Assembly (NCBI GenBank): GCA_963794165.1
Contig: CAWCCT010000014.1
Location: forward strand, 1 to 64,000
Source of the DNA: PALSA-350 sp963794165
GTDB lineage: Bacteria > Acidobacteriota > Terriglobia > Terriglobales > Acidobacteriaceae
Direction of reading: 5' to 3'
Length of the DNA stretch: 64,000 nt
A program made the translations under genes and the position numbers. The notes under the pieces are model-generated. The model ran no database searches, had not been told where the DNA came from, and was given only the letters and a program-made list of their open reading frames with translations. Shown piece after piece: positions 34,923-43,367 of the stretch; position 1 is the first letter of the stretch, and every line of letters starts with the position of its first letter.

Positions 34923-36722
34923 GTGAGAAGAAAAGTTGGTTGTCAGCTATCTGGGATGGCGGGATTGCTTGCGTTGGCCAGCTTTTGCGGCCTCGGCGCC
35001 TTGGCTCAAGTGCCCGCGCAGGACGCGCGCAATATAAACCTCCCCGGAACGGATACCCACATGGCGCTGCCGGAGTTCCATAGTCTGCAAGTGTGGGAGA
35101 AACGAAAAGCGTTTCTGCGGGAACAGATCCTTACCAGCGCCGGCCTGTCGCCCTTCCCGGTGAGGAACCCGCTGCACGCGGAGATCTTTGGGAAAATCGA
35201 GGAGAAGGACTACACCATTGAGAAAGTGCTGATCGAAACGCTACCCGGGTTTTACCTGGGCGGCAATCTGTATCGGCCGCGGAATGGCAGCGCAAAACAT
35301 CCTGGAATCCTCACCCCACAGGGACACTGGCAGTATGGCGTGCTGGAGAACCAACCACTCAACTCGATGCCGACGCTCGGTATCAGCCTCGCGCGCCAGG
35401 GCTATGTCGCCTTTGCCTATGACATGGTGGGCTATGCCGACACGATGCAGGTGCCCCATTATTTCGGCAGCCCCGAGCAAAAGTTGTGGTCGTTTGGGCC
35501 GCTGGGCCTGCAACTTTGGAACTCCATTCGGGCGGTTGACTTTCTCTCGTCACTCGACGACGTGGATGCGAACCAGATCGGTGTGACGGGCGCATCCGGC
35601 GGGGCCACGCAGACCCTTCTTCTCGCGGCTGTGGATGACCGGGTACAGTTTGACTCCCCTGTCAATATGGTGTCAGCGATCATGCAGGGGGGCGATTTAT
35701 GCGAGAACGCTCCTGGCCTGCGGCTCAACACCAACAACGTGGAGATCGCCTCCATGTTCGCCCCCAAGCCGATGTTCCTGGTCTCCGCGACAGGAGATTG
35801 GACACACAATGTTCCGCACGAAGAATACCCCGCGATCCGACGGATCTACGATCTCTACGGCAAGGGGGACCAGGTAGACGTAGTGCAGTACGACCTACCG
35901 CACAACTATAGCGAGTTAAGCCGCGAGGCCGTTTATCGCTTCTTCGCGAAACTGCATCCGGGCCTCAGTGATAGCCACGAGCTTACCGAGCACGACATCG
36001 CGATCCCAATGCTGCAGGAAATGCTGGTGCTCTCCAACCGCACGTTGCCGGCAAACGCTCTTGACTACAACGGGATTTTTCGTGAGTGGCAGGAACTGGC
36101 GCGGGCGCAGACGCGGCTTCTGGACGCGGCTTTTCTCCGCAATCGCCTGCAGCGGACACTCGCAGTTGAGATCCCGGAGAATGTAATCGCGGAAGCTCAT
36201 GGGCGGTCGATTGTCCTCAGCAGACCATCCTGGAAAGATCGCGTGCCTGGCATTTGGATTCCAGGATCGGGCAAGACAGCCATTGTCGTTGATACGAATG
36301 GATCGGCTGCCGCTCTTGAAACCGACGTGGTGAAACGTTTGCAGAAAGAGCGACGACCTATTCTGGTATTGGATGTATTTCAAACCGGGGCTGCCAAGGC
36401 CCCGCGTGATCAGGAGCCCTCCGCATTTTTGACCTTCAATGTTTCCAATGACGCTGCACGCGTCCAGGATATAGTTTCGGCGATTGTTTACGCGAACAAG
36501 GGCGGCCATGATATCGAAGTCTTCGCCGCTGGAGACGCTGCTTTGTGGTCTACGTTCGCGGCTGCGGTAAGCCCTGTTCCGGTTTCGCTGCACCTGGAGA
36601 ATGTGCCGTCGCTAAACTCGGATGCGGACTACCTGGCTCATTTTAATGTTCCGGGTATTTTGCGCGCCGGCGGCGTCGAAGTCGCCGGACAATTGCTAAA
36701 GGGTGTCACGCCCGCAAAATGA
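34923..36722 (+). CDS. Secreted acetyl-xylan-esterase-like alpha/beta hydrolase
   Basis: 599 residues from a GTG start with GAGGAG eight bases upstream and an immediate signal peptide (MAGLLALASFCGLGALAQ). The catalytic domain has 'NLYRPRNGSAKHPGILTPQG', an oxyanion segment 'YVAFAYDMVGYADT', the nucleophile elbow 'QIGVTGASGGATQTLLLAAV' (Ser about residue 223), 'FLVSATGDWTH' (acid) and 'YDLPHNYSELSREAVYRFF' (His). The C-terminal 200 residues are a second, degenerate alpha/beta-type domain. The enzyme probably removes acyl groups from a sugar or glycan outside the cytoplasm. Its 3' end overlaps the convergent DUF5054 gene by 17 bases. Confidence 0.78.
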   Translation: MRRKVGCQLSGMAGLLALASFCGLGALAQVPAQDARNINLPGTDTHMALPEFHSLQVWEKRKAFLREQILTSAGLSPFPVRNPLHAEIFGKIEEKDYTIEKVLIETLPGFYLGGNLYRPRNGSAKHPGILTPQGHWQYGVLENQPLNSMPTLGISLARQGYVAFAYDMVGYADTMQVPHYFGSPEQKLWSFGPLGLQLWNSIRAVDFLSSLDDVDANQIGVTGASGGATQTLLLAAVDDRVQFDSPVNMVSAIMQGGDLCENAPGLRLNTNNVEIASMFAPKPMFLVSATGDWTHNVPHEEYPAIRRIYDLYGKGDQVDVVQYDLPHNYSELSREAVYRFFAKLHPGLSDSHELTEHDIAIPMLQEMLVLSNRTLPANALDYNGIFREWQELARAQTRLLDAAFLRNRLQRTLAVEIPENVIAEAHGRSIVLSRPSWKDRVPGIWIPGSGKTAIVVDTNGSAAALETDVVKRLQKERRPILVLDVFQTGAAKAPRDQEPSAFLTFNVSNDAARVQDIVSAIVYANKGGHDIEVFAAGDAALWSTFAAAVSPVPVSLHLENVPSLNSDADYLAHFNVPGILRAGGVEVAGQLLKGVTPAK

Positions 36723-38790
36723 AGCGACTGCGGGTGTCCTGGCCGTACCACATTATGTAGTTGGTGCCCCAGGCGTTATTAAAGAGGTTGCAGTGAATTC
36801 CCTGGGCTAGATCGGGCTGGCTCTTGGTGAAGCCCAGGGGGGTCCTGTCACCGAGGGCCACAAGCGGCGAGTCAAGCGTCTCCACGGCGAACGAGTCCTG
36901 GCCTTGTGTATAGCTGAAGCCCTTAGACAGCGCATGCATGTGCCGGTTGCCGCCTTTCACTACATCGAAAGGCGAGACTGGCTCGCCGGACTTCTCCAGA
37001 GCCCATCCGTGACTATCAGCGGCGATTGGATTGAAGGTGAGCCAGATGGCCTCGGGCAAACGGGTGGCGGGTTTTTGGAACCATGACAGAGTCAAATGGA
37101 TCACTGGATCGTTGGCCGGAAGAATTAATTCAAGGAAGATTTTTTGCGGAAATGAGGCGAGGCCAGACTGATATGCGATGGGACTTTGGATTTGGAGAGT
37201 GGCGAGTACCTTATGACCGGCCGCGTCTTCTTCCATGTGGAGATCCGACAGCGATGGCGTCCATTCTCGACTCTCAGCGCCGATGCGATCGATATTAGGC
37301 TTGCCAAAATCCTTCGCCACCCAGTCTTCTTTGAGGATGATGTAGTCGGCGAAAAACTTTTCGTAGTCGCTGGTTGAGAGCGTCTGATAGGTGAAGAGAG
37401 CGAGAGGGTTGGTCTGGCTTGCCCAGTCGCGGCTTCTACTCTTGTTGCGCAGGCGCGTAATGGCTCCGGTCTGCGGATCGAAGCCTAACTGAAAATGGTT
37501 GGTTTCAATTACGGTATTTGCGGAATGCTGCATAGCCGTTGCGGATAGCTGCGGTTGGGTTGGCGCCAGGGCCGCGATCGCTTGTTGCGCTTGCGCACGC
37601 AACGGCGCCGGGAGCGTGGAGATGCCATCCAGGAGATCCTGGCGTTTCTCGTTCCAACTGAACAGGACAACCTTGTAGTTCTTGGTGTCGAGCATCTTTG
37701 CCAGGTCGGCCGGCTTGTAGTTGTCAAAGTCAAGCCAGGTCTTGGTATCTGTTCCCCAGGTGTGCTCAGCCTCAAGCAAGACGTGACGGAGCAGAGCGAG
37801 GTCGGTTGCATCGCCGGCGTGGAATTTTCCCTGGGCAAGCCAGGAACTTCGCAGCCGTGAGACTTCGCGGTAGCGCGCCACTTTTAGGGGGTCGCTGGCG
37901 ACGCCGTAGATCCAGGTATCGCCGACCTCTCCCGTGAAAACGGGAAGTTGGCTGCGAAATGGATCAACCGCGTTGGCGATATCCGACAAGTTCGCGGCAG
38001 CGATTTCTGCGTTGGGGTAGCGGTGTGCGAGATCGGAGTAAATGGCGGCAATTTCGGCGGGGGTGTGGGGACCGCTGTTATCGTCGCGCACCTCGATATC
38101 AATGGCCAAGTCGGAGCCTGGTACTTCTGCCGTCGCACCATAGTTGCGATGCTGCATGACGGGCAGGGAGGCACCAGATGGATTTTTCCAGAGAAAGATG
38201 GGCGGAAGCTCGGCCGGCGTGCAGGCTGAATTGCCGCCGATATCAAGGAATTTGACACCGTTTGCCGCTAAAGGAGCAATGATGCCGCGGGTGTGCCCGG
38301 GAACATCTGTCATTTTGGCGCCGGTGGTAGTGCGGCCGAAACGATGATCGAGAGATTGCGAGAGGGAGAGAGCGCCGGCGATCATGGACTGGTCAAGGAG
38401 CTCGGTTTGCCAGGAGAATGGAAGCGCGTGCCAGGCGATGTCACCTTGGTGGATGGCTTGGTCCATGCGCTTGCGGTCTTCGCTGGAGGCTTGCTCCAGG
38501 TATTCGTAAAGAAGCCACGATCCCGTGGTCCAGATGTAGCGGTGACCGGAGGCGCGCTGGGCGGCGGCTATTTGAATCGCTCGCGGAAAATATTCGGTGA
38601 AATACTTGTGCACGACGGCGGCCTGGGTATCGATGAATCCGGCATCGAAGTGGCACTTGAACATAACCAAAACGCGCTTGATGTGCGGGTTTGGAGCGGG
38701 GGACGGCTGCTGGGAGATGGCGGAGAAAGGCCGAAGGAGCAGGCCGGTTCCCAGGGCCGTTATGGATTTGATGAACTTGCGACGCTTCAT
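36706..38790 (-). CDS. Tat-exported DUF5054 (GH38-like) protein
   Basis: 694 residues from ATG 38790, where a twin-arginine-like signal MKRRKFIKSITALGTGLLL begins; the frame extends 22 codons upstream without a reason to use it. 'VLVMFKCHFDAGFIDTQAAV' and 'HKYFTEYFPRAIQIA' are diagnostic for DUF5054, whose N-terminal part resembles the alpha-mannosidase (GH38) barrel with H and D metal-type positions. 'TDVPGHTRGIIAPLAANGVK' and 'HTWGTDTKTWLDFDNY' support this. The C-terminal half is beta-rich ('HFQLGFDPQTGAITRLRNKS'), like the GH38 sandwich. The activity is not established; a glycosidase is plausible. Confidence 0.78.
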   Translation of the reverse strand: MKRRKFIKSITALGTGLLLRPFSAISQQPSPAPNPHIKRVLVMFKCHFDAGFIDTQAAVVHKYFTEYFPRAIQIAAAQRASGHRYIWTTGSWLLYEYLEQASSEDRKRMDQAIHQGDIAWHALPFSWQTELLDQSMIAGALSLSQSLDHRFGRTTTGAKMTDVPGHTRGIIAPLAANGVKFLDIGGNSACTPAELPPIFLWKNPSGASLPVMQHRNYGATAEVPGSDLAIDIEVRDDNSGPHTPAEIAAIYSDLAHRYPNAEIAAANLSDIANAVDPFRSQLPVFTGEVGDTWIYGVASDPLKVARYREVSRLRSSWLAQGKFHAGDATDLALLRHVLLEAEHTWGTDTKTWLDFDNYKPADLAKMLDTKNYKVVLFSWNEKRQDLLDGISTLPAPLRAQAQQAIAALAPTQPQLSATAMQHSANTVIETNHFQLGFDPQTGAITRLRNKSRSRDWASQTNPLALFTYQTLSTSDYEKFFADYIILKEDWVAKDFGKPNIDRIGAESREWTPSLSDLHMEEDAAGHKVLATLQIQSPIAYQSGLASFPQKIFLELILPANDPVIHLTLSWFQKPATRLPEAIWLTFNPIAADSHGWALEKSGEPVSPFDVVKGGNRHMHALSKGFSYTQGQDSFAVETLDSPLVALGDRTPLGFTKSQPDLAQGIHCNLFNNAWGTNYIMWYGQDTRSRFILRA

Positions 38791-38842
38791 TCGGTACCTA
38801 GTGGAAGGAAGTTGAACCTCACGTAGTTTACGCGGATCTGCT

Positions 38843-38938
38843 GTAGAGTGCCGCACCTACGGCGCTCAGATAATCTTGTTCGATGCCCCAACCCTTCCGG
38901 GCTGGGCTATGTTTGGCCCCCGGCCCTCCGGGCCTTGA
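38843..38938. repeat. Long intergenic repeat 'GTAGAGTGCCGCACC...GGGCCTTGA', copy 1
   Basis: Starts GTAGAGTGCCGCACCTACGG and ends with CGGGCTGGGCTATGTTTGG then CCGGCCCTCCGGGCCTTGA. The second copy at 52052-52145 matches both ends closely with a variable middle. The tail forms small GC hairpins (GGCCCTCCGGGCC). It occupies part of the 314-base gap upstream of the second metallohydrolase gene; the remaining bases (38939-39104) show no gene. Confidence 0.8.
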
Positions 38939-39104
38939 TGAACTATGACAATTAGGACGCACCATCATTCCGAGCTAAAACGGAACTGACACGTCGCCGT
39001 GAGCAGTGCAGTGCAGCGAAGCAGGAAAAGAGGTAATTTGGACAAGTCTAATTTTCAGTCGTCCCTACGGGACTAGGGTCAGGTGGGGAGAAGTCTAGGA
39101 TTCG

Positions 39105-41498
39105 ATGAATACTAAAGGCCGGTCAGTTTCCATTGTCCATTGCGCAATGCTGGCGTTCGTTTTCGCCTTTCCGGTGGTGACGAGTGCCGTTGCACAGACG
39201 CCGGGCCCGGACGAGCAGCGGTGGGCTTGGGGGGCTGGGGTTCTTCCACAAACAAATACTCCCGCGGCGCAACAGCCTTCCCATGCGGCCGAGGTCCCGC
39301 TAGGAGACGATGTGCCGGCTGTGCCGATCCAGCCGTTGGCGCAACAAGCACGGCGGCTGCAGGCGGCACTCGAATTTCTGGGCCAGCCGCTTCCTAAGAG
39401 CACACAGGATGCGCTCAACAAGGCGCTGTCGGAACATGACGATCAGGCCGCGGCAAATGCGCTCCAGATGGCGCTGGACCCCTTTGTGCTCGCGATCGTC
39501 GACATCAACGCGGAAAGCAGGGTCAAAGTACAGCGGGGTCCGGCTGACGCGGCCCTTATCCAGGGCGGGTCGCGCTTCTTTCTGGTAAAGGTCATCAATC
39601 GGGCTGGGGTTACGTCACCCCTGGTTGCAGCCAGCCCAAATAGCGGGAACGTCTATATCCGCTCGACGAGTGATCCCTCTCCACCCATGGTGTTAACGGA
39701 AAGTGACGTGCGCGATCGGTGGGCAAACATCTCCATTGTTAAAACTCCTCCGATGCAGAAGCAGCTCTCGGGTCTTCCGGTGGAATATCAGCTGTTGGAG
39801 GTGTACAGCCGCGATGCCGGCAAGCGGTCGGCGGAAATCAGCTTCAATGTAGGGCAAGGCACGCAGGACATAGGCTTTCGCAATGACATCCTGGTTCTCT
39901 TTCAGGCCGAGCCTGAACACCAGATCAAACTACACATCGTCGACGAAACGGGCCGCCCGACTATGGCTTCGTTGACCATCCGTGATCGCTCCAATCGCGT
40001 GTACCCCAACCCTTCCAAACGGCTGGCGCCGGATTTCTTTTTTCAGCCGCAGATCTATCGTTCCGATGGCGAGTCGATTTCGTTGCCGCCTGGTGACTAC
40101 ACGATCGTGTCGACTGGCGGTCCGGAGTACCGCGCACAGACGGCGGAGGTTTCCGTCGATTCCACCACACCGCAAGAGCTGAGCTTCAAGTTGGATCGCT
40201 GGATAGATCCGGCAGAGTTTGGCTGGTATTCGGGTGATAGCCACGTGCATGCCGCGGGATGTTCTCACTACCAGAACCCGGCTGAGGGCGTTCTGCCGAA
40301 GGACATGATGAGGCAGATACAGGGGGAAAAACTCAACATTGGCGCGGTGCTTACCTGGGGACCCGACTACTACTACCAGAAGCAATTCTTTTCAGGCCAC
40401 GACGATCCGCTGTCGCAGAGCAAGGCCAAAATGCACTACGACCTGGAGGTTTCGGGATTCCCATCCAGCCACGCCGGCCACCTTGTTTTGTTGGGACTTA
40501 AAGACCAGGACTACCCGAATACCAAGAAGATCGAGGACTGGCCCACGTGGGATATGCCGATTCTCAAGTGGGCCAAGAGCCAGGATGCGGTGGTTGGGTT
40601 TGCGCATTCGGGATGGGGCCTGGAGGTTGCCGATGACAAGGTACCCAGCTTTCAGATGCCGGCTTTCGACGGTATCGGGGCGAACGAATACATTGTCGAC
40701 GTGACAGAGCCAAATACGGTGGACTTTATCTCAGCCGGCGATACTCCCGATGTATGGGAGCTCAGCATCTGGTATCACACGTTGAATGTCGGATTCCGTA
40801 CCAAAATCGCCGGCGAAACAGACTTCCCATGTATCGATGATGCGCGTGTAGGGGAAGCCCGCAGCTATGTGAAAGGGGATGGTCCTCTCTCGTATGAAAA
40901 CTGGATCGACGGAATAAGGTCGGGACGCAGTTATGTCTCAGAAGGCCGGGCTCATCTGATGGATTTTACGATCGACGGCACAGAGTTAGGCACGCACGCG
41001 AGCGAGGTAAATTTATCGTCGGCGGGAACCGTGCACGCTTCGGTCCGGGTTTCCGCTCTGCTCGACGAATTGCCGAATGCGGAGATCAAGGCTCTGTCCT
41101 ATGACAAAAAACCCTATTGGGCGATCGAACGGGCTCGGATCGGAGACTCACGAGAAGTGCCGCTGGAGGTCGTGGTCAACGGCAAGGTGGTTGCCCAAAA
41201 GAAGATCCTCGCCGATGGAACAATCCGCAAGGTCTCGTTCGACGTGCCGATTGCAGAGAGCAGCTGGGTCGCCCTGCGCATATTGCCGGCGGCGCATACC
41301 AATCCCATCTTCGTCATGGTCGACAAGAAGCCAATTTGCGCCTCCCGCGCGAGCGCGCAATGGGACCTGGATGCAGTTCATCAGGCGTGGACACAGAAGG
41401 CGCCTCGCATCTCAGCGAGCGAGCAAGCGGCAGCACGCGCGGCATACGATCACGCCGAAGGAGTCTACAAAGAGCTGGTCACTGCGTGTACGCAGTAG
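39105..41498 (+). CDS. Secreted CehA/McbA-family metallohydrolase (paralogue 2)
   Basis: 797 residues. The signal peptide runs to about residue 28 (VVTSAVAQT) and is of Sec type, unlike the Tat-type signal of paralogue 1. 'FGWYSGDSHVHAAGCSHY' (about residue 372), 'SGFPSSHAGHLVLLGL', AHSGWG and 'IAGETDFPCIDDARVGEARS' reproduce the metal-site segments of paralogue 1 at 32512-34824. The N-terminal domains also align ('LEVYSRDAGKRSAEISFNVG'). The C-terminus carries a helical 'QAAARAAYDHAEGVYKELV' end seen in both. The stop abuts the stop of the convergent GMC oxidoreductase gene with no gap. Substrate unknown. Confidence 0.82.
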   Translation: MNTKGRSVSIVHCAMLAFVFAFPVVTSAVAQTPGPDEQRWAWGAGVLPQTNTPAAQQPSHAAEVPLGDDVPAVPIQPLAQQARRLQAALEFLGQPLPKSTQDALNKALSEHDDQAAANALQMALDPFVLAIVDINAESRVKVQRGPADAALIQGGSRFFLVKVINRAGVTSPLVAASPNSGNVYIRSTSDPSPPMVLTESDVRDRWANISIVKTPPMQKQLSGLPVEYQLLEVYSRDAGKRSAEISFNVGQGTQDIGFRNDILVLFQAEPEHQIKLHIVDETGRPTMASLTIRDRSNRVYPNPSKRLAPDFFFQPQIYRSDGESISLPPGDYTIVSTGGPEYRAQTAEVSVDSTTPQELSFKLDRWIDPAEFGWYSGDSHVHAAGCSHYQNPAEGVLPKDMMRQIQGEKLNIGAVLTWGPDYYYQKQFFSGHDDPLSQSKAKMHYDLEVSGFPSSHAGHLVLLGLKDQDYPNTKKIEDWPTWDMPILKWAKSQDAVVGFAHSGWGLEVADDKVPSFQMPAFDGIGANEYIVDVTEPNTVDFISAGDTPDVWELSIWYHTLNVGFRTKIAGETDFPCIDDARVGEARSYVKGDGPLSYENWIDGIRSGRSYVSEGRAHLMDFTIDGTELGTHASEVNLSSAGTVHASVRVSALLDELPNAEIKALSYDKKPYWAIERARIGDSREVPLEVVVNGKVVAQKKILADGTIRKVSFDVPIAESSWVALRILPAAHTNPIFVMVDKKPICASRASAQWDLDAVHQAWTQKAPRISASEQAAARAAYDHAEGVYKELVTACTQ

Positions 41499-43190
41499 CT
41501 ATATCTCTCCCTTCTTCGCCTGGTCCAGCAGGTGGTCGGACGCTCTCCACGAGAGCGCCATAATGCTGAGCGTTGGGTTCTTGTCAGGATTGGTCACAAA
41601 AGGAGCAGCGTCAGTGACGAATAGATTTTTTACGTCGTGCGCCTGACAATGGTCATTCAGCACAGAGGTCTTGGGGTCATTTCCCATGCGCGCCGTCCCT
41701 AGCTCGTGAATGATCCTTCCACCGGGGTTAATTCCGTAGGGCAAGCTTCCGGTTGGCGTAGCATCGCTCAAGAAGGTTCCTCCCGCAGTCTCAACGATCG
41801 CACGGAAGGTTTCCTGCATGTCTTTGGCCATTTTGATTTCATTGTCGCCCCATGCCCAATGGAAGCGCAGTACGGGGATGCCCCATTTGTCAGCTACATT
41901 CGGATCGATCTCGCAGTAGCTATCAGGATTAGGAATCATCTCCCCACGGCCCGAAAATCCGATGAACGTGCCGTAATTGGTGCGACACTTCTGCTTCAAA
42001 GACGACCCATAACCTTCGTGTTCTTCGCAGACGCCGGCGAACTCGCCTACGCCCGGCATGTCCCGGCCACCGCCGAACTCGATGTGATAACCGCGCAGGA
42101 AGTCATTCTTGCGATCGTATTTCCACCAGGGAACATACAGGTGCATGCCACCCGTGCCGTCATGGTTATGAGGGGTGAAGTTTTCTAACTGCGGGAAATG
42201 TCCGCCCGCGTCACTGCCTACGGAATCAGTCAGGTAGCGGCCGACCACTCCGGATGAGTTCGCCAGGCCATTCGGAAAAAGAGTGGAACGCGAATTGAGC
42301 AACAGGCGCGCGGATTCACAGGCACTCGCTGCCAGCACGAACGACTTGGCATGGAGGCGCATTTCCTGGCGCGTCGCTTTATCAATGTACGAGACCGCCT
42401 GCGCTCGGCCGTCTTTGCCGACAATGATCTCCCGGGCCATGGAGTTCGGAATCAGCGTGAAACGTCCGGTGGCCTGTGCCGGCGGAATCATCACCTGGCT
42501 GGAACTGAAATTGGAGGCACTGATGCATCCTCGTCCACATTGCCCGCAGTAATGGCAGGGTGCGCGCCCATTCACGGATTTGGTCAAGATGGCCAGGCGC
42601 GCGGGAATGCAGGTTATGTTCAGGTGATCGCAGGACTTCTTGACTATTGTTTCGGTGCAGCGCGGGCGCGGGGCGGGCAGAAACATTCCGTCCGGGGCGC
42701 TGGGAATATTCTCTTTGGTTCCGAAGACGCCGATGTACGACTCGACCTTGTCATAGTAGGGGGCTAGATCTTCGTACGTGATCGGCCAGTCGTCGCCCAT
42801 GCCGTCTGTGGAGCGCGACTTGAAGTCCACGGGGGCGAAGCGTAATGCAATGCGGCCCCAATGATTGGTGCGGCCGCCTTCTATTCGGGAACGGAACCAA
42901 CGAAAGTTCGTGCCGGGAGCCGTAGTGTATGGCTCGCCCTCGATTTCCCAAAACCCATTGGGCGCCAGGAATTCGTCGCCCTCACCTCCGACTCCTACTC
43001 CCCGATGTGCCAGTTGGTAAGGCCACACGTGCTCTTTGAAATCCTTTTTGGGGTTTAAGATCGGGCCTGCCTCTAACATGACAACGTTCAGTCCGCCCTC
43101 AGTCAGTACTTTGGCGGCGGTGCCGCCTCCGGCCCCGGACCCTATGATGCAAACGTCGTACTCCTTCGGTGAGCGGACCACTTGCGGCAT
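41499..43190 (-). CDS. GMC-family FAD oxidoreductase with ferredoxin-like Cys motif
   Basis: 563 residues from ATG 43190, which has AAAGAGG five bases upstream. 'YDVCIIGSGAGGGTAAKVLT' and 'LNVVMLEAG' form the FAD-binding Rossmann motif. The C-terminal GMC signature is 'IIHELGTARMGNDPKTSVLN' and 'KNLFVTDAAPFVTNPDKNPT', with the catalytic His in the first. Residues 212-222 read CHYCGQCGRGC, spacing C-x2-C-x2-C-x3-C, in the area where FAD-glucose dehydrogenase alpha subunits bind an Fe-S cluster. No signal peptide is visible and no gluconate-2-dehydrogenase small (gamma) subunit gene, which often supplies Tat export, is adjacent. Likely substrate: a sugar or sugar derivative; electron acceptor unknown. 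Confidence 0.85.
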   Translation of the reverse strand: MPQVVRSPKEYDVCIIGSGAGGGTAAKVLTEGGLNVVMLEAGPILNPKKDFKEHVWPYQLAHRGVGVGGEGDEFLAPNGFWEIEGEPYTTAPGTNFRWFRSRIEGGRTNHWGRIALRFAPVDFKSRSTDGMGDDWPITYEDLAPYYDKVESYIGVFGTKENIPSAPDGMFLPAPRPRCTETIVKKSCDHLNITCIPARLAILTKSVNGRAPCHYCGQCGRGCISASNFSSSQVMIPPAQATGRFTLIPNSMAREIIVGKDGRAQAVSYIDKATRQEMRLHAKSFVLAASACESARLLLNSRSTLFPNGLANSSGVVGRYLTDSVGSDAGGHFPQLENFTPHNHDGTGGMHLYVPWWKYDRKNDFLRGYHIEFGGGRDMPGVGEFAGVCEEHEGYGSSLKQKCRTNYGTFIGFSGRGEMIPNPDSYCEIDPNVADKWGIPVLRFHWAWGDNEIKMAKDMQETFRAIVETAGGTFLSDATPTGSLPYGINPGGRIIHELGTARMGNDPKTSVLNDHCQAHDVKNLFVTDAAPFVTNPDKNPTLSIMALSWRASDHLLDQAKKGEI

Positions 43191-43367
43191 CGAAACCTCT
43201 TTCCAGGCCACGCCTCGAGACTTGATGCACGGCGCAGCACGTAAATGCATTGTAGCCAAAGCCTTTGACGGGTATGGCACAATGAGGGTCAACCCAAGAC
43301 CCGAAACAGTATTTTCCTAAATGGGGGATCCGTTCTGAACTCTATCTTTAAACGGCAATCAGCGCCA

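Noticed and set aside
43191..43292. Upstream extension of the GMC oxidoreductase
   Set aside because: No ribosome site; AAAGAGG precedes the ATG at 43190, directly before the FAD motif.
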